NCBI RefSeq assembly: GCF_954871325.1
Contig: NC_088776.1
Span: 23,298,508 to 23,362,507, forward strand
Origin: Gordionus sp. m RMFG-2023
Taxonomy: Eukaryota; Nematomorpha; Gordioida; Chordodea; Parachordodidae
Direction: 5' to 3'
DNA: 64,000 nt
The translations under genes were made by a program, and so were the position numbers. Of this stretch, positions 25,401 to 36,600 are shown piece by piece (positions within the stretch are counted from its first letter, which is position 1; every line of letters begins with the position of its first letter). The notes below the pieces were generated by a model. It was not told the DNA's origin and did not search any database. It worked only from the letters and a program-made list of their open reading frames with translations.

Positions 25401-26929
25401 TACAAAGGAATGCAGGCTTTAATATTGAAAGAGGCTCCAAAAGCCATATATATTTGGTGCCATGCACATAGGCTCAATTTAGTAGTTGCTCATGTTTGTG
25501 GATGCAAAATAGAAATGAAAAAGGTAATGGGAATATTGGATGAGTTATATAATTTCATGAATGGGGTAAGACGTCAAGGAGTGTTTGTTAAATATCAAAT
25601 GACAAAGTCTAAAAAATCTCTTAAAAGAATAAAAAATACAACAAGGTAAATATAATATTTTTAATGTAACTTATCTTTTTTTAGAAATTGGTCATCATCT
25701 TATAAAGCTGTAGAAATTTTTTTAGATGTTTATGAACATATTATAGCATCATTAAATGAATTAAAAGATTCTAATGACCCAAGCACCTCTTCTATTGCCG
25801 ATGGATTATTAACAAGAATTAAGGATGAAGATTTCATATTAAGTCTATTTATTTTGAAAGAAATATTGAAATGCACACATGAGGCTTGTATTGAAATGCA
25901 GGCAGTTGGTAATGATTTGGCTATGGTAACTAAATTAATACAACACACAAAAAATAAATTACAAAGACTAAGAGGTTAAAATTAGTTACGATTTCTATAA
26001 ATAATTTTAAAATGTAGCTAATGGGGATAATATTTTTTTAAAATTGCATTCCTTATCTAACAGTTATTTGAAAAAGAATAATGTTACAACGGAATTGCAT
26101 AATATAAAATCAATATTCAAATTTGATCAAACAGCATTCAATAATTATGTTAAACAAAAAAAAAACAAGTTGAATAAAAAAAGATTTAAAATTATTATTT
26201 AGCATTATAGATATAAAAAAAAGGGAAATATTTTTCCCTGTGCTTGATACAATCATTAATGATTTAAATGAAAGATTTAATTATGATTGTTTAAATTTTT
26301 TATCTCAAATATCTCTTTTTACACCAGCTGGAATTATAGCCAATGATAGAATAGAAGGGTGGCAAATATCTCAAATTTGTCATACTTACCAATTAAATGC
26401 TCAAGATATTGCTCGTGAATATAATGATTTTCGATCTTTATATTTGGATTCACAAGCAATCATTTATTGCAAGGATCTTTTGAAAATAAAAAAGAATGAT
26501 GGGTTATATATTGATGAAAGTAATTTATTGATATTTTATTTAAAATTATATATAATTAAAGGTATTGTAAACGATGAAACCGAGGAAGATATCAATAACG
26601 ATAACATAATTAATACAAAAAAATGGATAAAATATTCATTTATACTACCATATCGTCTTTTAAATAAATTAAATTCTTATTCTAATTTATATTTATTATA
26701 TAAATATTTATTGACTCTACCAACTACTTCTTGTTCAGCCGAAAGAGTGATGATGAGCAAAGTCAAAATAAATAAAACTAGAATGCGGAATAAAATTTCT
26801 GACCCCTTTTTAGAAAATTTACTTCTAATATCCAGCGAAATTGATGTTTTTGAAAGATTTAAAATAGACGACATTATAACGCGATTTGCATCTACGTCTA
26901 AAAGATTAACTAAATTATTAATAAAATAA
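22437..26929 (+). CDS. hAT transposase with zinc finger, tandem exon array, TTF finger and dimerisation domain
   Basis: Exons inferred from phase-consistent GT-AG introns: zinc-finger exon to 22699; six repeat exons 23013-23096, 23202-23285, 23442-23528, 23647-23730, 23887-23973, 24091-24177; 24222-24472; 24534-25645; 25685-25974; from 26018 to the TAA at 26929. Motifs in order: CDYINC...HYKHKHPH zinc finger; a PCNA-box-like KKSITSYF; the repeats; GPCQPCSNIFQYPV and NWLSYSTSTTLDKVFCLYC (TTF-type finger, as in ZMYM-related transposases); IILDGTYDVS, VGQSMDGAGNMRG and CHAHRLNLVV of the RNase H-like catalytic core; C-terminal TTSCSAERVMMSKVKINKTR dimerisation segment. The intron 25646-25684 is only 39 bp. 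Damage: one frameshift near 25150, and a further short intron or break is needed near 26150-26200. The ATG at 22437 is not in the zinc-finger frame, so the true start is unsure. Confidence 0.88.
23013..24177 (+). repeat. Six-fold tandem exon array in the transposase gene
   Basis: Six exons of 84, 84, 87, 84, 87 and 87 bp, each phase 0 at both ends, each bounded by AG and GT(A), each open. Units read H/L-(K/E)-S-F-(I/T)-EDSQIILS(S)HTMPSSSD, then L-(L/V)-ILN-(N/D)-E. Start-to-start spacing of the shared CCCAGTTCCAGTGATCTG word alternates (189, 243, 202, 243, 204), so introns are amplified too and a two-exon block of about 440 bp is itself duplicated. The next exon (24222) begins HKVIENSPIISFFHP, a diverged seventh relative and probably the source. 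Confidence 0.92.
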
Positions 26930-27002
26930 GTTATATCTTTTTCACAGCTAATTATATACGCCTTTTTAATAATGTAAATTTAATTTAATAGTTTTTTATA
27001 TC

Positions 27003-27640
27003 ATTCTAGTCCGGTGCATAATATAATACTATATTCATTTTATTTAAATATTTTATAATAGTTATATTTACATAAATGTTTTTATAATTCCAGTGCAAAA
27101 TATATTATATTCATTTTATTTTAATATTTTATATAAAACTTATATTTACATAGATGTTTTTATAATTCCAGTGCAACTATATTCATTTTTTTCTCATATT
27201 TTATATAAAAGTTATATTTACATAAAAAAATTTATATTTCCAGTGCAAAATATACTCTATTCATTTTATATTTTATATAATAGTTTTATATTTACATAAA
27301 TGTTTTTATAATTCTTGTGCAAAATATACTATATTCTTTATTCTAATATTTTATATAAAAGTTATATTTACATAAAAATTTTTTTTATATAATAGTTATA
27401 TCTATATGAATGTTTTTAATTAATATAAAGGCATTAGTATTTATAGAATCAAGCTATACCTCTTTAAAATTACTCATTTTGTTTTTTTTACTTAATATAA
27501 AGGTATTAGTAATTATAGAATCAAGCTATACCTCTTTAAAATTACTCATCTTATATTTTTTTACTAAATTTTTGATATTTTTTTATAGTAATGTAAATAT
27601 GTTATCTCATTTAATACTATTATATTAATTTTTATGAAAA
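27003..27640 (+). repeat. AT-rich tandem repeats downstream of the transposase
   Basis: About five diverged copies of a unit near 75 bp containing TTTTATAATTCCAGTGCAAA and TTATATTTACATAAATG occupy 27003-27400. Two copies of a 72-bp unit with AGAATCAAGCTATACCTC follow at about 27420-27560. They lie between the transposase stop codon and the right end of the inner hAT. The open frames here follow the repeats and are not genes. Confidence 0.75.
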
Positions 27641-27821
27641 TAAATTGATTATCAATCAAATTATGAAAAGATTGCACTACCTACTTAAATATAAGTTAAT
27701 TGAAAACGGATAGTAACAATAGTTATCAGTTTGTAAATTTTTTTTTCCAAAGCAGGTCTGAATGTTTGTAAGGGTATAAATAGTGACTTAATATAAGATT
27801 TTCTTGATTAAGGCAAATAAT

Positions 27822-27838
27822 CGCGGCCGAAGGCCGCG
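27822..27838. other. Perfect GC hairpin near the inner hAT right end
   Basis: CGCGGCC, loop GAA, GGCCGCG: a seven-pair all-GC stem, extended by a T-A pair, in surrounding sequence that is almost wholly A and T. It sits 73 bp inside the right end of the inner hAT. Several hAT elements have subterminal palindromes, so a role in end recognition is possible but unproven. Confidence 0.8.
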
Positions 27839-28518
27839 AAATTTTTTTAGGGGGGTAGGGGTAGATTTGGGATGGGGGTTGCCTCCATCAAATTTTCTGC
27901 CATGTAGACGCTGAACCTTTAATAACTTTTCTACTTGTGCAATTTTGACATTCAGCTTGTACCTTGTTCTTTTTCACTTGAATTACTTTATAAAATTTTC
28001 CATCTAGAATTTTAAGATTCGGATTTGATTCAGGAGAACCCATCTCCATAATTTCATCTTCACTACTATGATTGTTAAACATTTTACAAATTAAAAAATA
28101 TTGCATATAAAATATATCCTTCTCTTATTGTTTTGGTGTTGTTATTTTTAATCTATCTATCTTTGTGACCTATAACATTTCCAACTAATTTTGGTTATCA
28201 ATATATTTAAAATATAGCGGAAAAAATAAAGAAAATAATATAAGATTTCACGAAGAAAATAAAGTTACATTGTGTGATATGTAAATGTTTTAAACAAGAA
28301 TATTAAAAAGAATCTGTATCTGTATCTTTATAAAGAAAATGAAAAAAATACAAGATTCTTTTCAAAATAAAGGATCTTAGATACAGATACTAGTATCTTA
28401 TTAAAAATGTCAATAAGATACTGAGTACAATGAGTACAAGATACAAAAGGATCTTGTATCTTAGATACAAGTATTCGCGGTACTGCCCAACTCTGCTCAT
28501 CATACATTATAAAACATA

Positions 28519-29861
28519 TAATAAAATATTCATATATATAATCATTAGCAACTGACAAATATAACACATAATATGTAAATAAAATGTTACAATCAATTAC
28601 TCCTTTACTACATTTCCTCTTCATTAATTGAAAGGAAACACAACTTAAAATTTCTCCTAAAACATCCTAGTCTTTGGTCTCCATTTACCGCTGCCTTGGT
28701 AAGATTGATCTCGCCTAAAGTATCAATATCGTTTTCCTTGTTGATTGATCTCACCTAGAGTATCAATATCGTTTTCCTTCTTGATTGATCTCACCTAATG
28801 TATCAATATCGTTTTCCTTGTTCATTGATCTCACCTAGAGTATCAATATAGTTTTCCTTGTTGATTGATCTCACCTAGAGTATCAATATCGTTTTTCTTG
28901 ATGATTGATCTCACCTAGAGTATCAATATCGTTTCCCTTGTAGATTGATCTTACCTATATCAATAACCTTTCCCTTGTTGATTGATCTCCCACCGGAGTA
29001 TCAATATCGATGGATCTCCCACCGGAAAATCGTTATCGAGCCATTATGCCTTGATCTCCCACCGGAGTATCGCTATCGAGTTTAGTGTCTTGATCTCCCA
29101 CCGGAGAATCGTTATCGAGTCATTGTGCCTTGATCTCCCATTCGAGAATCAATCTCCCACAGGAGTATCGCTATCGAGTTTATTGGTAGACATCGTACTT
29201 GAAAGGCCGACGAGATCATCATTATCCTTGAGCGGGCCAAGAGATCACTGTCATCTTTAAATAGGTCACTATTATTTTAGAGCTGGTCAAGAGATCGCTA
29301 TCATCCTTTAATGGCCCATGAGGTAATTTAAATCCATAAATCGTATAAGAAGTAGTTCCTTAACCCATATACGGCTACATCTGGCTAACACAACCCTTAA
29401 TAGTTTTGCATAGGTCAAGTGATTTGAGAGCCCAACATCCTTATATCTATGATCTTAATTAGTCAGGTATATTTATCAGTATCCATTTTCACAATGTCAA
29501 AATAAGCCAGGTTCTATCAGTTATCCTTTTCATGTATAATTGTGTGCATTCATTCTTCTGGAATTTCATAGTATAATCTCAATTATTGTTTTTCATAATT
29601 CATATTTCAAGACAAGATTGCATAATAATAAATTCATATACTATTAATATATTTTCCAAATAATACCATAGTTTATTACCATTGAAATGATATTTTCCAA
29701 TAATTTTCCATAGTTTTTGATAAAACCAAATGGCTCCTTTTCTCCGTCGCCAATTATACAATTGGCTTTAATAAAATTTCCATATATATAATCATTAGTA
29801 ACTGACAAATATAACACATAATATGTAAATAAAATATTAGAATAAATTACTCCTTTACTAC
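28519..29861. repeat. Satellite block between two 90-bp direct repeats
   Basis: A segment with CAACTGACAAATATAACACA and TTACTCCTTTACTAC occurs at about 28519-28610 and again at 29770-29861, roughly 90 percent alike. Between them, 28701-28980 holds about seven copies of a 40-bp unit (core TGATCTCACCTAGAGTATCA). These pass into four or five copies of a related unit (core TGATCTCCCACCGGAGTATC) to about 29190. The frame at 28982-29260 is open only because of the repeat. The direct repeats could be short terminal repeats of a miniature element or a duplicated target. Confidence 0.75.
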
Positions 29862-30670
29862 ACTATTAATTTTTAAATAATAAAATCAAATCTATATATA
29901 ATACTTATTAGATTTATAATAGAAATCATTAAGGGGGCTATCAAAAAAATTTATTTTTAGTTCAGGGGGATATTAAGGAGCCATTAAAAAATTTTTTTGG
30001 GGACTATTCAAATTTTTCAGGGGGCTCAAGCTCCTGCCACCCCCCCCCCCCCCCCCCCCCCGTGACGACATTGTTATGAAGTATATGGTTAGTAATTTTA
30101 ATTAATATGCACAATAAAAAATCTTTTCAACTAAATTTTTATTCATTTGTATTTGTAATTTATAATATAAAAAATATATTCTTGCTAGAACATTATAAGT
30201 GTTAATGACATTATACAAGTTACAATTTATTTCGAGAAAATTTCTGATTCATTTATCATCAAATAAAGGTAAAATTTATTATTCATCCATCATTGAATAA
30301 AGAAGAAAATTCTTATTCCCTTTTCATTCTTGACGGGCTATCAAAATCTGTATATTAAATGTATGTGCTGGATCTATCTATTATAATAATCCTTAAATAT
30401 CCTTTTGACAACAATTATTGAATCTGCCATCTGAGGGTTTTTCCAAAATAAAAATCGTTTATTAAAGAAGATAATTCTGATTCCACGTCATTCTTGACGG
30501 GTTATCATCTAGTATATTATATTTTACATTCTTCAAAAGTGTTCATAATATGATCAATTAATAATTACAAAAAATATATATATACCTTTTTACCTAGCGA
30601 ACTATTTATATATATTTCAAAAATGTGTTCTTTTTAACAAAAATGTATAAGTAAGTTTTTACACACGAGA
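29862..30670. other. Region upstream of CAPZB
   Basis: It contains an eroded G/C-run element end at about 29930-30061 with a run of 22 C at 30040-30061. The phrase CATTCTTGACGGG(C/T)TATCA occurs twice, at 30325 and 30489, 182-346 bp before the CAPZB start codon; a relative stands near 22371. These may be element-derived or promoter repeats. No TATA-type promoter could be picked out in such AT-rich DNA. Confidence 0.4.
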
Positions 30671-33600
30671 ATGGATAGAAAATTAGAATCGGCGCTTGAT
30701 TTAATGAGAAGATTACCGCCTCAACAAGTCGAAAAAAATTTATCCGATCTTATTGATTTAGTATAAAATATTAAACGTTAAGCCATGTTATTACTTATTT
30801 CAAAGGTCCCCCATCTATGTGAAGAACTTCTATCATCTGTTGATCAACCATTAAAAATAGCTAAAGATCCTACATCAGGAAAAGAATTTTTGCTTTGTGA
30901 TTATAATAGGGATGGAGACTCTTATAGGTTAAATTTTTTTTAAAAAAATGAATAATTTAATTATTTTTATAGTGATTAAAGGATCAATATAATATATATT
31001 AAATTAAAACATTAATAAAATTGAAATAATCATTAGTGCTGTTAAAGTTTTTTTTGAAAACAAGTTACATCGTTAAAAAATAACAAGTTAAGTTTTTTCA
31101 AAGTAATTATTTATATTTATAAATTATTTATATAACTAACCATTTTTGATAAAGTTTTTTTTATTATACAAGCTAATTTGCAATTTACTATCAATGGAAC
31201 TTAAATAAAAATTTAAATTTTTTAATTTTCTATAGTAAAGCTAAGATGGGGTCTTTTTCTCTCGCCAACTTATTACATATATCAAAAGGGTTTGTAGATC
31301 CCAAGTTAAAATTTTGCACACATCTTACAACATTTTAATAGTGAGAGCTAATATATTTCATGCAAAACTCAAACAATCCATTTTAAATGGTATTGTATAA
31401 ATTGATTAATTACTAAGCATCTTTTAATCACTATAAACTTGAAATATTTATAATTTGTTATAAAAAAATTAATAATGGGGAATTATTTATCTTCTATACA
31501 AAATTTATATTGTAAAATATGACTCATGAAGTAAGGTGTTAAAATGAAACATTAAAAAGACTAATCATATAATATGAAATCTATGAAATTTTGCAGATAT
31601 TAACCTTAGGCGTATAGAAAAACTCGTAAAAAATTATGCTAAAATATTTGTACAATTTATTTTTAAATGGTAAATGAGGTGTAACACTCAATCTAACTAT
31701 ATTACAATATAATATTCATAGTTGCTAAAAGATACTTTTTAAATGGATCAGATACAGATACATAGTCTAAAAATTTATCTAGATACAGCTTCTAAAAAGT
31801 TATCTTGATACAGATACAATTTAAAATGTATCTAGGTATAGATACATTTTTTATTATACTCTTAGATAAGGTTCGAATAAACCTAAATTAGGATTCTATT
31901 GTGAAAATTCATGAAATGATCTAAAAAATTTATTGACTCGATATCACATTTATCAAAATATAACTAAAATAATGATTTTATTAATATAATATATGATTAA
32001 TATAAATAATTTGTATATATCATTAATAAAATAATATAATATATGATAAATGTTTATAAATAATTATTAGATTTCAGTAATAAAATATTTTCAAAATTTT
32101 GGTTTAAGACATCTTTGTTTATATGTAAAGACATTTTTAGCTATACTAAAAAGTCTTTCAACAAGGGCACTGGAAGGGATTGTGGTGTTATATTTAATGT
32201 TTAACATTTTTATATCAGTATATTGTTTAAAAATACTGAAATCTTGGCATTCATTTTTGAAAAAACTATTTAAAATTTGTTGATTAAGAATTTAAATCAT
32301 TAACAATCATATCTCCTGCTGTGGTATACTGAAAAAAATTGGATATTAAATTATTGATTTTTTTTCCACAGGTTAATTTGCACTCATTTGAAGACTTTGA
32401 TGATTCCTCAATCTTTGTATTAATTGTTTTTTTTTTATTAAAATTTTCATCCATTTGCAACCATGTTTAATCTAGTTTAAAAAAAGGATGAAGCATAGTT
32501 GCCAAAATATTTTCATCTTCAAAAATTGTCCCAATAAACCTAGAATTATTAAATACTGATTAATTTATTATTAATTTACATATCTTCAATTCCTTTAAGT
32601 AAGGCATTTAAGAGTGGTAAACAAAATTTCAGGTTCATTTGTTTAAAATTTTTCAATTTAATAATGAGCTGGGAAATATGTTTACCGGCGATAGGCACTC
32701 CAACAATCTGCTGTTGTGCATATTATTAACGATGGTTCTATTAGACTTTTAATGATTTCTTTCTTTTCATTCTCCCATCTTTGGGAAATTCTAGCAACCA
32801 CTGTCTGTCTGCAAATTATATTTTTTTGTGGAGCTAATGTTTTGATCATTTCTATAAATGATGGATTTGCAACTATTGAAAATGGCTGAATGCTATCTAT
32901 AATAAAATCAGATATTAAATAATCTAAAATGGTTTGGGTTAAAGTCTGAGGTCTCTTGAAAAAAAATCAATAGACAATGAGCCCAGTTCAATATTTTCTT
33001 TAATAGATTTTTTCCCCTTCCCCTTTTTTATTTGGATTAAGAGTGTTTGATGTTTTCTCTTAAAATTTAAAATGTAAACATTTATTTAGTATCTATACCC
33101 TTAAATGTTTTACAATGTTGCAAGTTGAGGTAATGCCAACTGAAATTTTCATATTTTTTGGACATGGCAAACATTTTACTAACAGATTTGTTTTCTTTAT
33201 TTTGAGATATGATTTTAAAATAATATGGTCTATAAATTGGCCATGGAATGTCGTCATTTTCGTCATCAATATTAATCTTAAAAATTAATATAATAGAATA
33301 AAATAAAATACCAATTCCATTGCAATTAAAAATTGCAAATTCATTGAGATGGATTGTAATATCAGAATTTGCTTGTTATTGATAACTTGGACATAATATT
33401 TAATTAATATTTATATATTCTTTTTTATATATAAGTTTTAATATTTTACATATATATATATATAATTTTTTAATATATATATTAATATTAATTTATATTC
33501 TCATATGAAATAAAATAAATTTTACACTCAAGTATTTTTATTTATTATATAAAAAAACATTAAATAAAAGTATATCAAAATGTATCTTAAAAAGTATCTA

Positions 33601-36600
33601 AAAACAGATACAGATACCTCTAAAATAATATCTAGATACAGATACTTTAATAAAAAATCTATCTAGATACAGATACCACATTTTTAAGTATCTAGATACT
33701 TTAGCAACTCTGATTATATTTAATTTCATGAGGATTTATGTTTATATTTTTTTATTATACCCCACTCAGACCTGAAACAAAATGACAATTTTTTTTTCAA
33801 AAAAATTGATAAAATTGTCAGAAGGTACATTCTAAAATAGATTTTTAATGATTTATTTAAATGATATATAGAAAACATTATATGAGGTATATCATATATG
33901 ATATTATGTGAGTTACAATTTTTTAATTATGAAAATAAAAAAAAAACAATTTGATTATTTATTATTATATTAATACATAAAAAATATCTCAATATTTACA
34001 TTTAATAAATGGTTATTTATTACAAGTTTTGAGTCTGCTTTGGGTCTGGTCATTTAATCCACTACTATGGTAAATGAAGATTCTTACCTTTCCTATAAGG
34101 CAGGTTAGATATTACAACCACTGTTCTCCTTTTAGGTTTATCTTACCATCACTCTATGAATGTCAAGAATATTATCATGAATTTAACTGATAAAAATCCA
34201 TATATCCTTTGCCTCGGTTCTTTTTATACTATAGCCACACTGCCTCCTCCAAAAAATCAATGATGTAATTAATAACTGAATATTCCATATTTTTATTTTA
34301 TTCTTGATAACCATATTATCATATTTTAAGATACAATATTGATAATTGACCATAATATAACTTTTCATTTAACCATTGCTGACAAAATCAATTGGTTCTA
34401 ATACATAAATAATAGAGATCATGTATACTGGCCTATTATCAAACCATTTGTTGATGCAGATATCATTATCTGATTTACATCAATTAAACCACATTCCTTA
34501 CTCAGAGATAGGTCAATTGAGAATACTACTTCTGTAAGAAGTTTAGATACCTTTAACAGACCTGGTCCTGACATTTCTTAAATCATTCTATTAATTAATA
34601 ACTATTAAAATATCTATCAAAAAATATGAAAGTATTAAATGTAAAATCACATAATCTTAAAACTATTCTACCTCCAACATCAATTTTATCAGGAGTTGGA
34701 TATTGAATAGATTCAGTAAAATTTCCATTTCCTTCATACATCATAAAATCTAAAAGGATACCTTTCTCTTGTCCTATTTAAAGTTTCATATATTAGTTAT
34801 ATGCCTTACAGTTTGATAAATTAGTTCCATAAAATATTTGCTAAAATATTCTGACAAGCATTGGAATATTCTTAATTATACACTGACATATCCTTGAATC
34901 TAGAAATAAAATATAATCAATCAATCTTATAATAAAAATTAACTCTGAAGTATGTCTCCAAACCTTTTGCTGAAAAAATGACAAAGGAAATTTATCATCA
35001 TTATCATATTCTGAATATATTGCTGAAAATTTCTTTTCTATCTAATATTAAGATCTATAACATAAAATCAATACATAAAGACATAAAGATTTTAATTATT
35101 TAAGCAAAAATATAAATAATTATTTATTTTTTATATTATTTAACTTTTTGAATTTTGACTTGACATGATTTTTCGAAATATTGGTATAATAAATTTGTGT
35201 AAAAAAACATGCTATTTGGGTATTTATAAAATATGATATATAGAAAGATTCATATATTTTTATGATACATTGGTATTTATTTTTATGTACAATTATTTTT
35301 TTAAAATATTTTTAAATTTATTTAAGTATCATAGGTAATACACCAGGAGTGAATGGGATACTTTAACAATTAACTCTTTTCAAAATTGGTATCAAACAAA
35401 AGGTCATACTCCAGACTGGGCAAATGACATTTTTAAATTAGTAGGTCAGGATGAGCAAAAAATTTTTGGGTTGGTCTGGGAAATTCATGCAAAAAATAAC
35501 AATCCAGGCACGACAATTCATACATAAAAAAATTGGCTCAGGCCATTCAAATCTCTGATAATTTTATTAATATTCTTTGAAATAACAAACAATTTTTTGA
35601 GTGATATTTTTATTGAAATAACCTTTATAGAAGATGCATTAGAAATAACAAATTAAGTGGCATTATTTTAATTGAACACAATTAAGAGAGGAATGAGTTA
35701 ATAAGGCAAGGGAAATTTGATTTAATGACCTGGATTGCAAATTTTTGATAAAGATAAAATTCTTCTTTTTGGTCTTCTCTTTTTGCCAAAATTAGTTGAC
35801 CCAGTTTTTTGATAAGGTTTTGAGATTGAAGATCTAAAGTTGTAAGAGTGGTCATGATTATTGGAACAAAATAATATTGATCAGATATGTCCACATTTCT
35901 TTTCATTCTAAGAACTGCTTGACTAAGTTAACATTTTAATTCCCAGACTTGCCTTAAAATCAATAAAATATCTTGCTGTCCTATAATTTTTTCATTATAA
36001 TTTTTTTTAATTTTGTGAGTCAGGGTTTTGACTTCTAATCTTTATTGTTAATTTGTAATTGAATAATATCATAAATAACTTGTTAAATTTTTCATGAATA
36101 TACTATCTATTTTATAAATTTTGTATTTTAAAATACAATGAAATAAGTATATTATGGCATTAATAAAATATAAGTTAAAATTTAAAAAATATATTAAAAT
36201 TTAATTCCAAGACTTGCCTTAAAATCAATAAAATATCATGCTGTCCTATAATTTTTTAAGGAATAGGGATTAAAATTTTAATTAATTTTTTGAATTTTAT
36301 GCTTATATTTTATTAATGCCATAATATACTTATTTGTTATTTCTTTGTATTTTAAAATACAAAATTTATAAAATAGATATTATATTCAAGAAAAATTTAA
36401 CAAGTTTTTTATGATATGATCCAATTATAAATTAACAATAAAGATTAGAAGTCAAAACCTTGACTCACAAAATTAAAAAATTATAATAGGAAATAAATTT
36501 AATGGGTCAGGCCAACTACTTGTTGCATAACAAATAATTAAAATTTTAATATTTTTTTTTGAATTTCAAGAGAAAATTTTGTTATTTGTAAATAATATGC

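Larger units (their letters stand above)
20373..27911 (+). mobile_element. Inner autonomous-type hAT transposon (ZMYM/TTF class), 7.5 kb
   Basis: It is inserted in the zinc-finger exon of the outer hAT, with target copies TGAACCTA (20365-20372) and TGAACCTT (27912-27919). Removing it restores the outer element's reading, K-G-S followed by T-N-F-F. The ends share CTACATGGC in inverted orientation. Both flanks carry GGGGGGTAG words: five copies on the left and related G-runs on the right, next to a GC hairpin at 27822. It carries an intron-containing transposase gene on + (22437-26929). Nested position and the near-intact gene make it the younger of the two elements. Confidence 0.88.
18414..28495 (-). 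mobile_element. Outer hAT element (CAGAGTTGGGCAG ends), split by a second hAT
   Basis: Terminal inverted repeats CAGAGTTGGGCAG and a perfect 8-bp target duplication CTCATCAT (18406-18413 and 28496-28503) bound 10,082 bp. Both subterminal regions carry GATACAGATACTAGTATCTT-like repeats. Its own coding remnant is on the minus strand: a BED-type zinc-finger exon starting near 28106 (KVQAECQNCTSRKVIKGS), broken at 27912 and resumed at 20372 as STNFFTNFVKHIK before a GTATAT donor. The break is the insertion of the 7.5-kb element at 20373-27911. No catalytic domain of the outer element is left, so it was a deleted, non-autonomous copy. Fragments of a third hAT family also lie inside, at 19180-20194. 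Confidence 0.92.

Noticed and set aside
28982-29260. 92-codon frame with SHRS repeats
   Set aside because: Translation of the satellite; no domain and no splice context.
30040-30061. Poly-C run as a functional signal
   Set aside because: Probably an expanded homopolymer at a decayed element end or a sequencing-sensitive tract; no supporting context.
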